Assembly: GCA_946403965.1 (NCBI GenBank)
Contig: CAMJBT010000029.1
Location: 1 to 35,642, forward strand
Origin: an uncultured Pseudobutyrivibrio sp.
GTDB lineage: Bacteria > Bacillota > Clostridia > Lachnospirales > Lachnospiraceae
DNA length: 35,642 nucleotides
Direction: 5' to 3'
The notes beneath the pieces are model-generated. The model was not told the origin of the DNA. It made no database searches and was given only the letters and a program-made list of their open reading frames with translations. This document shows, piece after piece, positions 1-6,901 of this stretch (within the stretch, counting starts at the first letter, position 1; each line of letters opens with the position of its first letter). Made by a program: the position numbers and the translations under genes.

Positions 1-207
1 TTATTAACTTCTGGCTTGCTTAAGGCTGACTGGAAGTTAGTTTTTCAATTCACTTTCTAGACGCAGTCCCAAAATTTGACTGCCCGTTTACATGAAATTT
101 TTGCGGATATCCACTAAAAAAGGCTACCACTTTTTTGCAGTAACCTTTGTAAAATCAAGGTATATAGGATTTTTTGCATTTACCTCTGGAAGTGACAAAG
201 AAAAAAT

Positions 208-250
208 AATAAGACGCTATTTTTGCCAAAAATAAGACGTATTTGCCAAA
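208..250. repeat. Imperfect tandem direct repeat
   Basis: Two adjacent units, 208-230 and 231-250, share AATAAGACG, then a T-rich middle, then TTGCCAAA. The first unit has three more bases. No function is evident; the repeat abuts the terminator hairpin. Confidence 0.5.
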
Positions 251-282
251 GGACAGGTTTTCCATTGACCTGTTCTTTTTTT
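251..282 (+). terminator. Rho-independent terminator-like hairpin
   Basis: GGACAGGT (251-258) pairs with ACCTGTTC (268-275) with one G-U pair and a 9-nt loop, followed directly by seven T residues (276-282). It would end transcription entering from the left edge. Confidence 0.65.
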
Positions 283-284
283 GA

Positions 285-583
285 TGCTACAGTTTTGAAT
301 GTTTTACAAACCCAAGAACGGCTGAAGCTCGAGAGTCGTTGGCTGCTCTTTGTGGTGGTGATGAATTAGAAGCCGGCTTTATATACGAGGTTAAGCAGAA
401 GTTAATTCGTTTTGATGTAATAATACAAAGTATATTTTTGATGTCACTGATGGAAAATTATATTATGATGAGCCTCCATATGAAGAGGCTCCATCCTACA
501 TTCAAAAAGTTTTAGAAGACTATGATATACAGCAAGCTATTAATAAGGGGTTAAAATACTTAGGGGAAGAACCATATTTCTAA
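285..583 (+). pseudogene. Frameshifted 3' remnant of an unknown gene
   Basis: From 285 one frame reads a plausible protein segment (TNPRTAEARESLAALCGGDE, then EVKQKLIRFDV) as far as about 417. Sense then continues in another frame (YIFDVTDGKLYYDEPPYEE, ending EPYF) to the TAA at 581-583. Adding one A within GATGTAATAATAC near 416-425 would join the two parts smoothly through an Asn-Asn, so a single-base deletion is the simplest explanation. There is no start codon or ribosome site before it, and a terminator hairpin ends at 282. It is therefore a 3' fragment of about 100 codons. I do not recognise the family. The intact gene at 599 follows closely, as a co-transcribed partner would. Confidence 0.5.
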
Positions 584-598
584 AGGAGAATTATAGCA

Positions 599-1108
599 AT
601 GATAAAAATGAATAAGCTTATGGAACAAGAACTTTTAAAATTAAAAAACATGGATAATTATTTTGATGTGAATGGGAAATTATCTGTTTTTAATCCTGAA
701 ATATATGAAGTAAATGGATGTGTAATTATTAAAACTAGTGATTATAGGAAAAAAGTTACTAGTGAACAAGTTGAATTGAGTTCAAAATACAAAAATTTTA
801 GAACAGATTTAGAGCATGGACGTAGTGAAATAAGAATAGTAGATTTTTTCGATGGTTTGTCTTATGAGCAGAGTTTAATGGTTGCGTTAGATATCATTGA
901 GATTTGGAGTAATAAATTACATGCACTATTTCCTAAAGAAATATTTCATGTTGTAATGCATACGGATGATACAGATATAACTTTGTATTGTCATAAAGAA
1001 CATGAGGATGAGAGACCATGGTTAAATGAGGATGATTTAGACATTTATCAATCTAGTGCTATATTGGTTAGGATTGTGGAACCTGGTGTCACACTGAAAA
1101 AGGTGTGA
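599..1108 (+). CDS. Hypothetical acidic protein, possibly an immunity-type or accessory protein
   Basis: This 169-residue protein has no signal peptide or membrane segment that I can see. It is acidic near its C-terminal end (HEDERPWLNEDDLD) with mixed helix and strand character. The start is supported by AAAGGAG (582-588) ten bases before ATG; a second in-frame ATG at 608 is possible. Base composition is clearly more AT-rich than the flagellar and sugar genes downstream, suggesting an accessory or transferred gene. It follows a frameshifted remnant by 15 bases, as an immunity gene follows a toxin gene, but nothing in the sequence proves such a role. The stop codon lies inside a hairpin (1087-1110). 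No function is assigned. Confidence 0.6.
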   Translation: MIKMNKLMEQELLKLKNMDNYFDVNGKLSVFNPEIYEVNGCVIIKTSDYRKKVTSEQVELSSKYKNFRTDLEHGRSEIRIVDFFDGLSYEQSLMVALDIIEIWSNKLHALFPKEIFHVVMHTDDTDITLYCHKEHEDERPWLNEDDLDIYQSSAILVRIVEPGVTLKKV

Positions 1109-1110
1109 CA
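1087..1110 (+). terminator. Perfect 8-bp hairpin spanning the stop codon
   Basis: TGTCACAC (1087-1094) pairs with GTGTGACA (1103-1110) around an 8-nt loop. The TGA of the upstream gene (1106-1108) lies in the 3' arm. No T-run follows, so this is better seen as a 3'-end stabiliser or weak terminator than a strong intrinsic terminator. Confidence 0.4.
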
Positions 1111-1177
1111 AGTGGTCAGCAGGGTTTCTAGCTGTACAGTTATCTAAGAAACCTATCTGAGCTTTTTAACAGCTACT

Positions 1178-1226
1178 TTATTCTATAGAAAAATATCTAC
1201 TTACGGCATATTTTTCTATAGAATAA
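1178..1226. repeat. Perfect 19-bp inverted repeat with 11-nt loop
   Basis: Positions 1178-1196 (TTATTCTATAGAAAAATAT) are exactly reverse-complementary to 1208-1226, with the loop CTACTTACGGC between. It sits in a gene-free stretch, seven bases before a strong AGGAGG. There is no T-run, so a simple terminator is unlikely. The wider segment is bracketed by the 9-mer CTATCTGAG at 1153-1161 and 1272-1280, which could be a target duplication or chance. Confidence 0.7.
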
Positions 1227-1245
1227 TATCAGAGGAGGTGTCATC

Positions 1246-1266
1246 ATGTTAGAGAGAAAGATATAG
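1246..1266 (+). CDS. Six-codon mini-ORF behind a strong ribosome site
   Basis: AGAGGAGGTG (1231-1240) precedes an ATG by five bases. The frame reads MLERKI and stops at TAG. The ribosome site is as strong as those of the real genes here, which is unusual for such a short frame. It may be a leader-type peptide, a remnant of a deleted gene's start, or chance. The palindrome at 1178-1226 lies just upstream and the terminator at 1339-1375 downstream, so the pair could form a small transcription unit. Confidence 0.25.
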   Translation: MLERKI

Positions 1267-1338
1267 ATATTCTATCTGAGTAATTTCACTAAAAAATTTC
1301 ATTAAATTTTATAACTTTTTTCAACGTATTTACGAATT

Positions 1339-1375
1339 CCGCAAACCCTGTATTTTCAAGGGTTTGCGGTTTTTT
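1339..1375 (+). terminator. Strong Rho-independent terminator
   Basis: CCGCAAACCCT (1339-1349) pairs perfectly with AGGGTTTGCGG (1359-1369) around a 9-nt loop and is followed by six T residues. It isolates the accessory left flank from the flagellin promoter at 1435. Confidence 0.9.
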
Positions 1376-1434
1376 GTGTCATAAGTATTTAAGTGGGAAT
1401 TATTAGACAATTTAAATTTTTTTCTAAAAAGGGG

Positions 1435-1461
1435 TAAAGTTTTTGGGGTGAGATTCGATAA
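1435..1461 (+). promoter_or_regulatory. Sigma-28 (SigD/FliA-type) promoter of flagellin
   Basis: TAAAGTTT (1435-1442), an 11-base spacer, then TTCGATAA (1454-1461). The flagellar sigma consensus is TAAAGTTT-N11-GCCGATAA, so the first box is perfect and the second matches at six of eight positions. Transcription would begin near 1468, giving a leader of about 155 nt before flagellin. Confidence 0.85.
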
Positions 1462-1469
1462 ATAAGGTG

Positions 1470-1623
1470 TAAGGAACAATTCAAACAAAAAAGTTTCACC
1501 TTACAAATCGAATTCGAATCTTAAATCAAATTTAATAACCAGGCCAGACACGGATGTTGGGCTATCAACAAAAACGGATTTAAATGCTAAATGGATTTAG
1601 CAGAATCTCATGGAGGAATTATT
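1470..1623 (+). promoter_or_regulatory. Long flagellin mRNA leader with several GGA motifs
   Basis: The 155-nt leader has GGA motifs at 1552, 1576, 1593, 1612 and 1615, the last two within the ribosome site (GGAGGA). In Bacillus, CsrA binds GGA motifs in the flagellin leader, one of them overlapping the ribosome site, and FliW relieves this block. The pattern is compatible with the same control here. No csrA or fliW is in the window, so this is inference. GTAAGG near 1470 can also pair with CCTTAC near 1499. Confidence 0.4.
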
Positions 1624-3108
1624 ATGGTAGTACAACATAACATGCAGGCAGCTAATGCTTCAAGAACATTGAACATTACAACTGATTCTCAGTCTAAGAG
1701 TACAGAAAAGCTTTCATCAGGTTATAAAATTAACAGAGCAGCAGATGATGCAGCTGGACTTTCAATTTCTGAGAAGATGAGAAAGCAGATTCGTGGTTTG
1801 ACCCAGGCTTCTACAAACGCATCTGATGGTGTATCTTCAGTACAGACAGCTGAAGGTGCCCTCACTGAAGTTCACGATATGCTCCAGAGAATGAATGAGT
1901 TGGCAGTACAGGCAGCTAACGGAACAAACTCAGAGTCAGATCGTGACGATATCCAGAACGAAATCGGACAGCTTTCACAGGAAATAGATAGAATTGCATC
2001 TACAACAAAGTTCAACGAGACATTCCTACTTAAGGGCGATATCGGATTAAAGAGAATGTATATCAACGCTCATGATGCAGGTCTTGAAGGAACATTGGTG
2101 CAGAACTCTACAAGAGCTACATTTACAATGGAATCTCTTGAAGCTGGTGAGAAGTATCGAATCGGTGGTACACAGTACACAATCGGTGCAAAGACAAACG
2201 AGGAAGTAGCAAAGGCTCTTAAGTTTGCAGCTGGCATGTATGATGAGACAGCACACGCTGATACACAGGGTTGGAATATTACAGCTGGTGATACAATCTC
2301 AATCGATGGAAAAACATACACAATTATCGATGGAGACAACTCAGACGTAGCGAACTCAAAGGTTACAAACGGCTACCTTAAGAACCTCATCGTTGACGGC
2401 TCAACAATCAAGTACAACGGTAATGAAGTTACAAGATTCGCAACATTAGATGATGATACAGGTATCGACAAGTCAAACGCAACACTTATCACAGCAGAAG
2501 CAGCTTACAACATGGTAGCAATCGAGCTTAAGGCAGCTTCATCAGTTGGTGCAACAGATAATGCAGCAGATGTAGATAAGGATGCAGCCGGAAAATATAC
2601 ATACGTATCAAGAGAAATAATGCAGTCAGTAAACGGAAATGAAGAGAAGAACACAACAATCAGCTTCTCAATTTCAAAGGGACATGTAAACGTACAGAAC
2701 GCTCTTACACTTAACCTTCACGTTGGTGCTGACGCAGCAATGTCAAATAAGATCAACGTAGCAATCGAAGCTATGAACTCTAAGTCAATCGGTATCAACG
2801 GTATCAACGTATCCGATGCAACTGGAAAGGCTGCAACATACGCAATCGACGCTATCGCAGATGCAATCCAGAGAGTATCAGCACAGAGAGCAGAACTTGG
2901 TGCTATCCAGAACAGACTTGAGCACTCTATCAGAAACCTTGACAACGTAGTAGAGAACACAGAAGCTGCTGAGTCTCGTATCCGTGATACAGATATGGCC
3001 GACACAATGGTTGAGTACAGCAAGAACAACATCTTACAGCAGGCTGGACAGTCAATGCTGGCTCAGGCAAATCAGGCTACACAGGGTGTTATGAATCTTC
3101 TACAGTAA
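1624..3108 (+). CDS. Flagellin (flagellar filament subunit)
   Basis: Polymerises into the flagellar filament after export through the flagellar type III system. Conserved N-terminal D0/D1 helices are clear (VVQHNMQAANASRTLNIT, then LSSGYKINRAADDAAGLSIS), as is the matching C-terminal D1/D0 region (RAELGAIQNRLEHSIRNL, ending ANQATQGVMNLLQ). Residues about 160-390 are a variable surface domain rich in Thr, Asn and Asp, the usual site of glycosylation. At 494 residues it is longer than minimal flagellins of about 275. The start at 1624 is chosen because GGAGGA (1612-1617) fits it and MVVQHN matches the family; an upstream in-frame ATG at 1591 lacks a ribosome site. It is driven by a sigma-28-type promoter, and two glycosyltransferases follow. 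Confidence 0.95.
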   Translation: MVVQHNMQAANASRTLNITTDSQSKSTEKLSSGYKINRAADDAAGLSISEKMRKQIRGLTQASTNASDGVSSVQTAEGALTEVHDMLQRMNELAVQAANGTNSESDRDDIQNEIGQLSQEIDRIASTTKFNETFLLKGDIGLKRMYINAHDAGLEGTLVQNSTRATFTMESLEAGEKYRIGGTQYTIGAKTNEEVAKALKFAAGMYDETAHADTQGWNITAGDTISIDGKTYTIIDGDNSDVANSKVTNGYLKNLIVDGSTIKYNGNEVTRFATLDDDTGIDKSNATLITAEAAYNMVAIELKAASSVGATDNAADVDKDAAGKYTYVSREIMQSVNGNEEKNTTISFSISKGHVNVQNALTLNLHVGADAAMSNKINVAIEAMNSKSIGINGINVSDATGKAATYAIDAIADAIQRVSAQRAELGAIQNRLEHSIRNLDNVVENTEAAESRIRDTDMADTMVEYSKNNILQQAGQSMLAQANQATQGVMNLLQ

Positions 3109-3133
3109 CATCAGAATCAATTAACATAATATC

Positions 3134-3163
3134 ATTCCCCACCTCATCAAAGAGGTGGGGAAT
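3134..3163 (+). terminator. Hairpin at the flagellin 3' end
   Basis: ATTCCCCACCTC (3134-3145) is perfectly complementary to GAGGTGGGGAAT (3152-3163), with a 6-nt loop. The stem is very stable but the following T-tract is weak, so it may stabilise the abundant flagellin message as well as ending it. Confidence 0.75.
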
Positions 3164-3191
3164 TTACTAAGAAGAACAATTAAATAAATTT

Positions 3192-3221
3192 TTAACAATG
3201 ATAATTATTCCTGGTTATATC
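3192..3221 (+). promoter_or_regulatory. Possible sigma-A promoter for the small flagellar-locus gene
   Basis: TTAACA (3192-3197) and TATATC (3216-3221) are separated by 18 bases, giving partial matches to TTGACA and TATAAT about 60 bases before the start at 3284. No sigma-28-like boxes were found in this gap. Confidence 0.3.
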
Positions 3222-3283
3222 TTTTATCAAAAAAAACGAAAAAGAAAAACTAAGGATTCGCATATAAGAAAGAGGTAAGGCTT

Positions 3284-3781
3284 ATGGCATATTTTACAAG
3301 AAACAAGATGTTAACAATGGTATTGGAGCTTTACACAGCAAACAACAGATTTGCACAGGGAAGAACAGGAGATGATTCAGCAGATCTTCAAGTGTTAATC
3401 GGATGTCAGCAGAAGGCATTGGTTTTAGGTGAATATCTTGAATCCATGGGAATGGATTACTCAGATATAGTTGAAAAGTTTGAAAAATACTGCAATATGA
3501 TTTACGATATAAGTGAGAATTTAAATGACACAGTGCTTGTTATGGATCACAAAGCAGCAATCACAAATGTCCTTTCAGATATTCTCCAAGATATTGAAAA
3601 CAGAATAGTAGAAATTAAAAGTATTGATATTTACGACTTTAGAGGATTGGTGGATGCTCCTGGTGAGAAGACCATCGTCAGCAAAGAAATCAACCGATTG
3701 ATTGATGCTTGCTTAAACAGTGCAGGACCACTTAGTGAAGGAGAGGAAATGTACAGACCGCTTGTAGTTGGAACATATTAA
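3284..3781 (+). CDS. Unknown helical protein next to flagellin, possible export chaperone
   Basis: A 165-residue soluble protein predicted to be mostly helical, without signal peptide or membrane segments. The start follows AGAGGTAAGG by a few bases. I do not recognise a named family. Its size, helical character and place just after flagellin are like those of FliS flagellin chaperones. The stretch around residues 45-90 (QQKALVLGEYLESMGMDY, then CNMIYDISENL) is loosely reminiscent of FliS, but the match is too weak to assign. It lies between two hairpins (3134-3163 and 3794-3818), so it is probably its own transcript. A role in flagellin folding, export or modification is inference from position only. 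Confidence 0.7.
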   Translation: MAYFTRNKMLTMVLELYTANNRFAQGRTGDDSADLQVLIGCQQKALVLGEYLESMGMDYSDIVEKFEKYCNMIYDISENLNDTVLVMDHKAAITNVLSDILQDIENRIVEIKSIDIYDFRGLVDAPGEKTIVSKEINRLIDACLNSAGPLSEGEEMYRPLVVGTY

Positions 3782-3793
3782 TAGAGAAGTAGT

Positions 3794-3818
3794 AAGGCTC
3801 GTCGGAAGACGAGCCTTT
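3794..3818 (+). terminator. Terminator-like hairpin
   Basis: AAGGCTCGTC (3794-3803) pairs with GACGAGCCTT (3808-3817) around a GGAA tetraloop, with a short T-run after. It lies between the unknown gene and the glycosyltransferase, whose start is 22 bases downstream, so it may only attenuate. Confidence 0.65.
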
Positions 3819-3839
3819 CAGTGATTAGGGGAGTCTTTT

Positions 3840-5708
3840 ATGAATACTAAAGAAAAAACAAAGCTTCTTACAATTAGTCTATTATGCTGTGGCAGACCTG
3901 AAACAACAGAGCGCTGCCTTAAATCTTTGATGCCTATTAGAGAGGCTATTGATTCAGAATTGCAGGTAGTGGATACCGGCTGTTCAAAGGAGACCAGAGC
4001 TATCATCGAAAAATATGCAGATGAAGTTTTTGAATTTACGTGGGTAAATGACTTTGCTGCAGCAAGAAATTTTCAGCTGGACCAGGCCAATGGCAAGATG
4101 TTTTTGTTTATAGACGATGATGAGTGGTTTTTAGACACCAAATATATCATTGAATTTTTCAAGGAGCCTGACTGTGTATCCTACAACATCGGAGGGTATT
4201 TCCAGCGCAACTATCTGGACTTTGAAGGGAAAGAATATGATGATGTGGAAGTAATCCGAATGTGTTCAGTGACACCAGAGACACGCTTTATCGGAAAAGT
4301 TCATGAATATATCGAGCCTGCATATGGTAATGCCATGTTTATGGACGCCAGAGCAGGACATTTTGGCTATGTGTACACTTCTGAAGAAGATAATATAAAA
4401 CATGCCATGAGAAATATTCCTCTTCTAAAGGAAATGATAAAAGAGGACCCTGATAACTTCAGATGGCCATATCAGCTTGCCCAGGAATATAGAGCAACAA
4501 AAGATTATCAGGCGCTTTATGACCTTTGCAAGACAAACTATGAGAAGGCCTGTACCTTAGACGACAACGAAAGTATCAGGTATCGAGGCAATTTCATATG
4601 CGGTACAGCATATGCTCTTAGACAGATGTCTGAAAAAGAGAACGAGATTATTGATATCTATGAGAAGCAGCGAAAAAATCAGAAGGTGCTAGACCTTGCT
4701 GTTGTAAGCCTGGCATTTATGGCAGCATCTTCTTATTTTACATTGAGAAATAATGAAAAATGCAAAGAAACATGCCAGTATTATCTGGATTCCTATAAGA
4801 AATTTCATGATGATCAGGCAGTAATGTTTTTACAAGGTGGTCTGTTTATTAAAAACTTCCTTGATGATACAAGCATAAACCTGATTTATTGTTTCCTCAT
4901 GACTATTGGCATGGATGAAAATGATTTTGGACCACTTGTTCATTATTATAGAAAGTTGGGATGGAATTCAGGAATTGTCAGGCTGAATCGCGGATTTATG
5001 GTAATGCTTTTAAAGAAGACTGCAGAGCTTGGAGCCAAGAAAGAGCTTGTGGATGTGCTTAACAAATTCTTTGTGAATCAGGGATTCAGAGATTTGATTG
5101 AACATGAAATAGAGACAATGTATCAGAATTTCACGGTGGAAGAGCTGGACAACCTGAAAGCTGCTTTCCGTGAAACTGAGGGAAAGAAGGAATTAGAACT
5201 ATTTCTTTCAGTTCGTACAATGGAAAAGCGAATTAGCAGTGTAGAATACTGGGAAACATATCGTCAGCTTGCAGATATTTTAGAAGCATATTCTCAAACT
5301 ACAGTGAAATGGCAAAGGGCTCATGACAATTTCTTCCCTGAAGAAACTGCAAATCTGAACCTTGCTCCAGAAACAAAGCTTGGCTGTGCTATCACGGATT
5401 TTCTGTCATGTGCAGAGACAGATCCTACAAAGGCGATGAATAGCATCAAGGCAATGTTTGGTCACAGAAGTATTATGACAAACACTATCCAAGAGCTTGG
5501 AAATTTGTATAGCAACTATGTGAAAGTGAAGACTGCAAAAGAGGCAGACCCTGAAAAATTCCAGGAGATGTACAACCTGGAGGAGCAGGTGCTTCGTCAA
5601 ATTGCAGAGCTTGATGCAGCAGGTCACACAGATGAGGCAGTGGCCACATATCAGCAATTGGTTCAGATTATAAGTTCATCCTACGGAGTGGAAACATTGC
5701 ATGTATAA
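3840..5708 (+). CDS. GT2 family glycosyltransferase with helical repeat C-terminus
   Basis: Residues about 8-180 form a GT-A fold: the opening strand LTISLLCCGRPETTERCL, a VVDTGCS segment that contacts the nucleotide, and the metal-binding DDD at residues 92-94 (FLFIDDDEWFLD). The remaining 400 or so residues are helical and TPR-like (for example PDNFRWPYQLAQEYRATKDY), as in multidomain protein glycosyltransferases. At 622 residues it is about twice a minimal GT2 enzyme. The start has TAGGGGAG (3826-3833) before ATG. It likely transfers sugar to a protein or growing glycan in the cytoplasm. Flagellin just upstream makes flagellin the leading candidate acceptor, but this is inferred from position. 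The next gene begins about 30 bases later. Confidence 0.85.
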   Translation: MNTKEKTKLLTISLLCCGRPETTERCLKSLMPIREAIDSELQVVDTGCSKETRAIIEKYADEVFEFTWVNDFAAARNFQLDQANGKMFLFIDDDEWFLDTKYIIEFFKEPDCVSYNIGGYFQRNYLDFEGKEYDDVEVIRMCSVTPETRFIGKVHEYIEPAYGNAMFMDARAGHFGYVYTSEEDNIKHAMRNIPLLKEMIKEDPDNFRWPYQLAQEYRATKDYQALYDLCKTNYEKACTLDDNESIRYRGNFICGTAYALRQMSEKENEIIDIYEKQRKNQKVLDLAVVSLAFMAASSYFTLRNNEKCKETCQYYLDSYKKFHDDQAVMFLQGGLFIKNFLDDTSINLIYCFLMTIGMDENDFGPLVHYYRKLGWNSGIVRLNRGFMVMLLKKTAELGAKKELVDVLNKFFVNQGFRDLIEHEIETMYQNFTVEELDNLKAAFRETEGKKELELFLSVRTMEKRISSVEYWETYRQLADILEAYSQTTVKWQRAHDNFFPEETANLNLAPETKLGCAITDFLSCAETDPTKAMNSIKAMFGHRSIMTNTIQELGNLYSNYVKVKTAKEADPEKFQEMYNLEEQVLRQIAELDAAGHTDEAVATYQQLVQIISSSYGVETLHV

Positions 5709-5737
5709 ATGACTTCAACAGTATTGTGGAGCAGCCC

Positions 5738-6901
5738 ATGAAAAAAATACTTATGTATCGCTGGAAGGCGTACAACTACAAAGATATTAAATACACTTTT
5801 GAAAGTTTAGGCTATGAGGTTGAGGAGGTCTATCAGGACCTCCTCAATTATGATGTGGACGAAGAGTTTGCAGATAGATTGAAAGGAATTATCAAGGGCG
5901 ACTCTTATCAGTTTATGTTTACAGTAAATTATTTTCCGTTGATATCAAATGTATGTCAGGAAGCAGGTCTTTTATATGTTTGCTGGAGTTGCGATAATCC
6001 ACTGATATCTCTTTATCATCAGTCAGTTTTCAACAGCGTGAACAGGATTTTCCTTTTTGATTTGACAGGTGTTGAAGAATTTAAAGGAATGGGGGTAGAA
6101 CATGTTTATCATCTTCCCCTGGCTGTGGACACAGGTAGACTTGATTATCTGTTTTCAAATTCCAAAGATGAAAGCCTTTATCAGAACCAGGTCAGCTTTG
6201 TAGGTTCTTTGTACGAAAAAAATTCTTATGACAAGATGGAGTTTACTCTGCCTGATTATTTAAGGGGATATTTCGAGGCTTTGATGGAGGCTCAAAAGGA
6301 TTTACAGGGAATCAATATTATCGACAGAATGCTTACTCCAGAGATATTGATGGAGCTCCAGCAGTATTTTGAATTGGAAAAATCTGAGGACTCGCTTTCA
6401 GATTTGAATTTGATTTTTTCAGTCACCACCCTGGGATTTAAGATTGCACAAAAGCAGCGTCGAAGTATACTGATAGAACTTTCCAAGCATCATGACGTTA
6501 GTATTTACACCAATTCAAATATCCAGGATTTGCTTAGGGTGAATTACCGTGGAAGTGTAGATTATTGGAGTGAGATGCCAAAGGTGTTTAGAAATTCAAA
6601 GGTAAATTTGAATATTACTATTCCGAATATAAAAAGTGGAATCCCGCTACGTATATACGATATTCTCGGGGCGAAAGGATTTTGTATCACAAACTTTCAG
6701 GCGGAGCTTCCTATGTTCTTTGAAAATGAAAAGCAGCTAGTTTGGTATTATAACGAAAGAGATTTGAAAGAGAAGGTGGACTACTATCTGTCCCATGACA
6801 GTGAAAGAGAGCAGATAGCAAAGAATGGCTATGAATACGTAAAAATGCACTGCTCATATGAGCAGCGCATTCATGAATTGCTTGAAACTATTAAATTATA
6901 A
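5738..6901 (+). CDS. CgeB-like glycosyltransferase (DUF3880 plus glycosyl transferase group 1 type)
   Basis: The N-terminal half matches the DUF3880 pattern (GDSYQFMFTVNYFPLIS, LLYVCWSCDNP, VYHLPLAVDT). The C-terminal part holds the CgeB-type donor-site region (VNLNITIPNIKSGIPLRIYD, ILGAKGFCITNF, then a terminal helix with CSYEQRIHELL). Start choice: a GTG at 5726 is possible, but ATG at 5738 has GGAG (5728-5731) at correct spacing and gives MKKILMYRW, which suits the fold. The protein is then 387 residues. Such enzymes often occur beside GT2 enzymes in flagellar glycosylation islands. It forms a pair with the gene upstream and overlaps the convergent FliD-like gene by six bases at its 3' end. 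Confidence 0.82.
   Translation: MKKILMYRWKAYNYKDIKYTFESLGYEVEEVYQDLLNYDVDEEFADRLKGIIKGDSYQFMFTVNYFPLISNVCQEAGLLYVCWSCDNPLISLYHQSVFNSVNRIFLFDLTGVEEFKGMGVEHVYHLPLAVDTGRLDYLFSNSKDESLYQNQVSFVGSLYEKNSYDKMEFTLPDYLRGYFEALMEAQKDLQGINIIDRMLTPEILMELQQYFELEKSEDSLSDLNLIFSVTTLGFKIAQKQRRSILIELSKHHDVSIYTNSNIQDLLRVNYRGSVDYWSEMPKVFRNSKVNLNITIPNIKSGIPLRIYDILGAKGFCITNFQAELPMFFENEKQLVWYYNERDLKEKVDYYLSHDSEREQIAKNGYEYVKMHCSYEQRIHELLETIKL

Larger units (their letters stand above)
1..284. other. AT-rich non-coding stretch
   Basis: No open frame of useful length is visible on either strand. The stretch holds a small hairpin (GCAGTC 63-68 with GACTGC 78-83), an imperfect tandem direct repeat (208-230 and 231-250, each starting AATAAGACG and ending TTGCCAAA) and a terminator-like hairpin at 251-282. 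It looks like the 3' flank of a gene lying outside the window, or decayed sequence. Confidence 0.5.
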
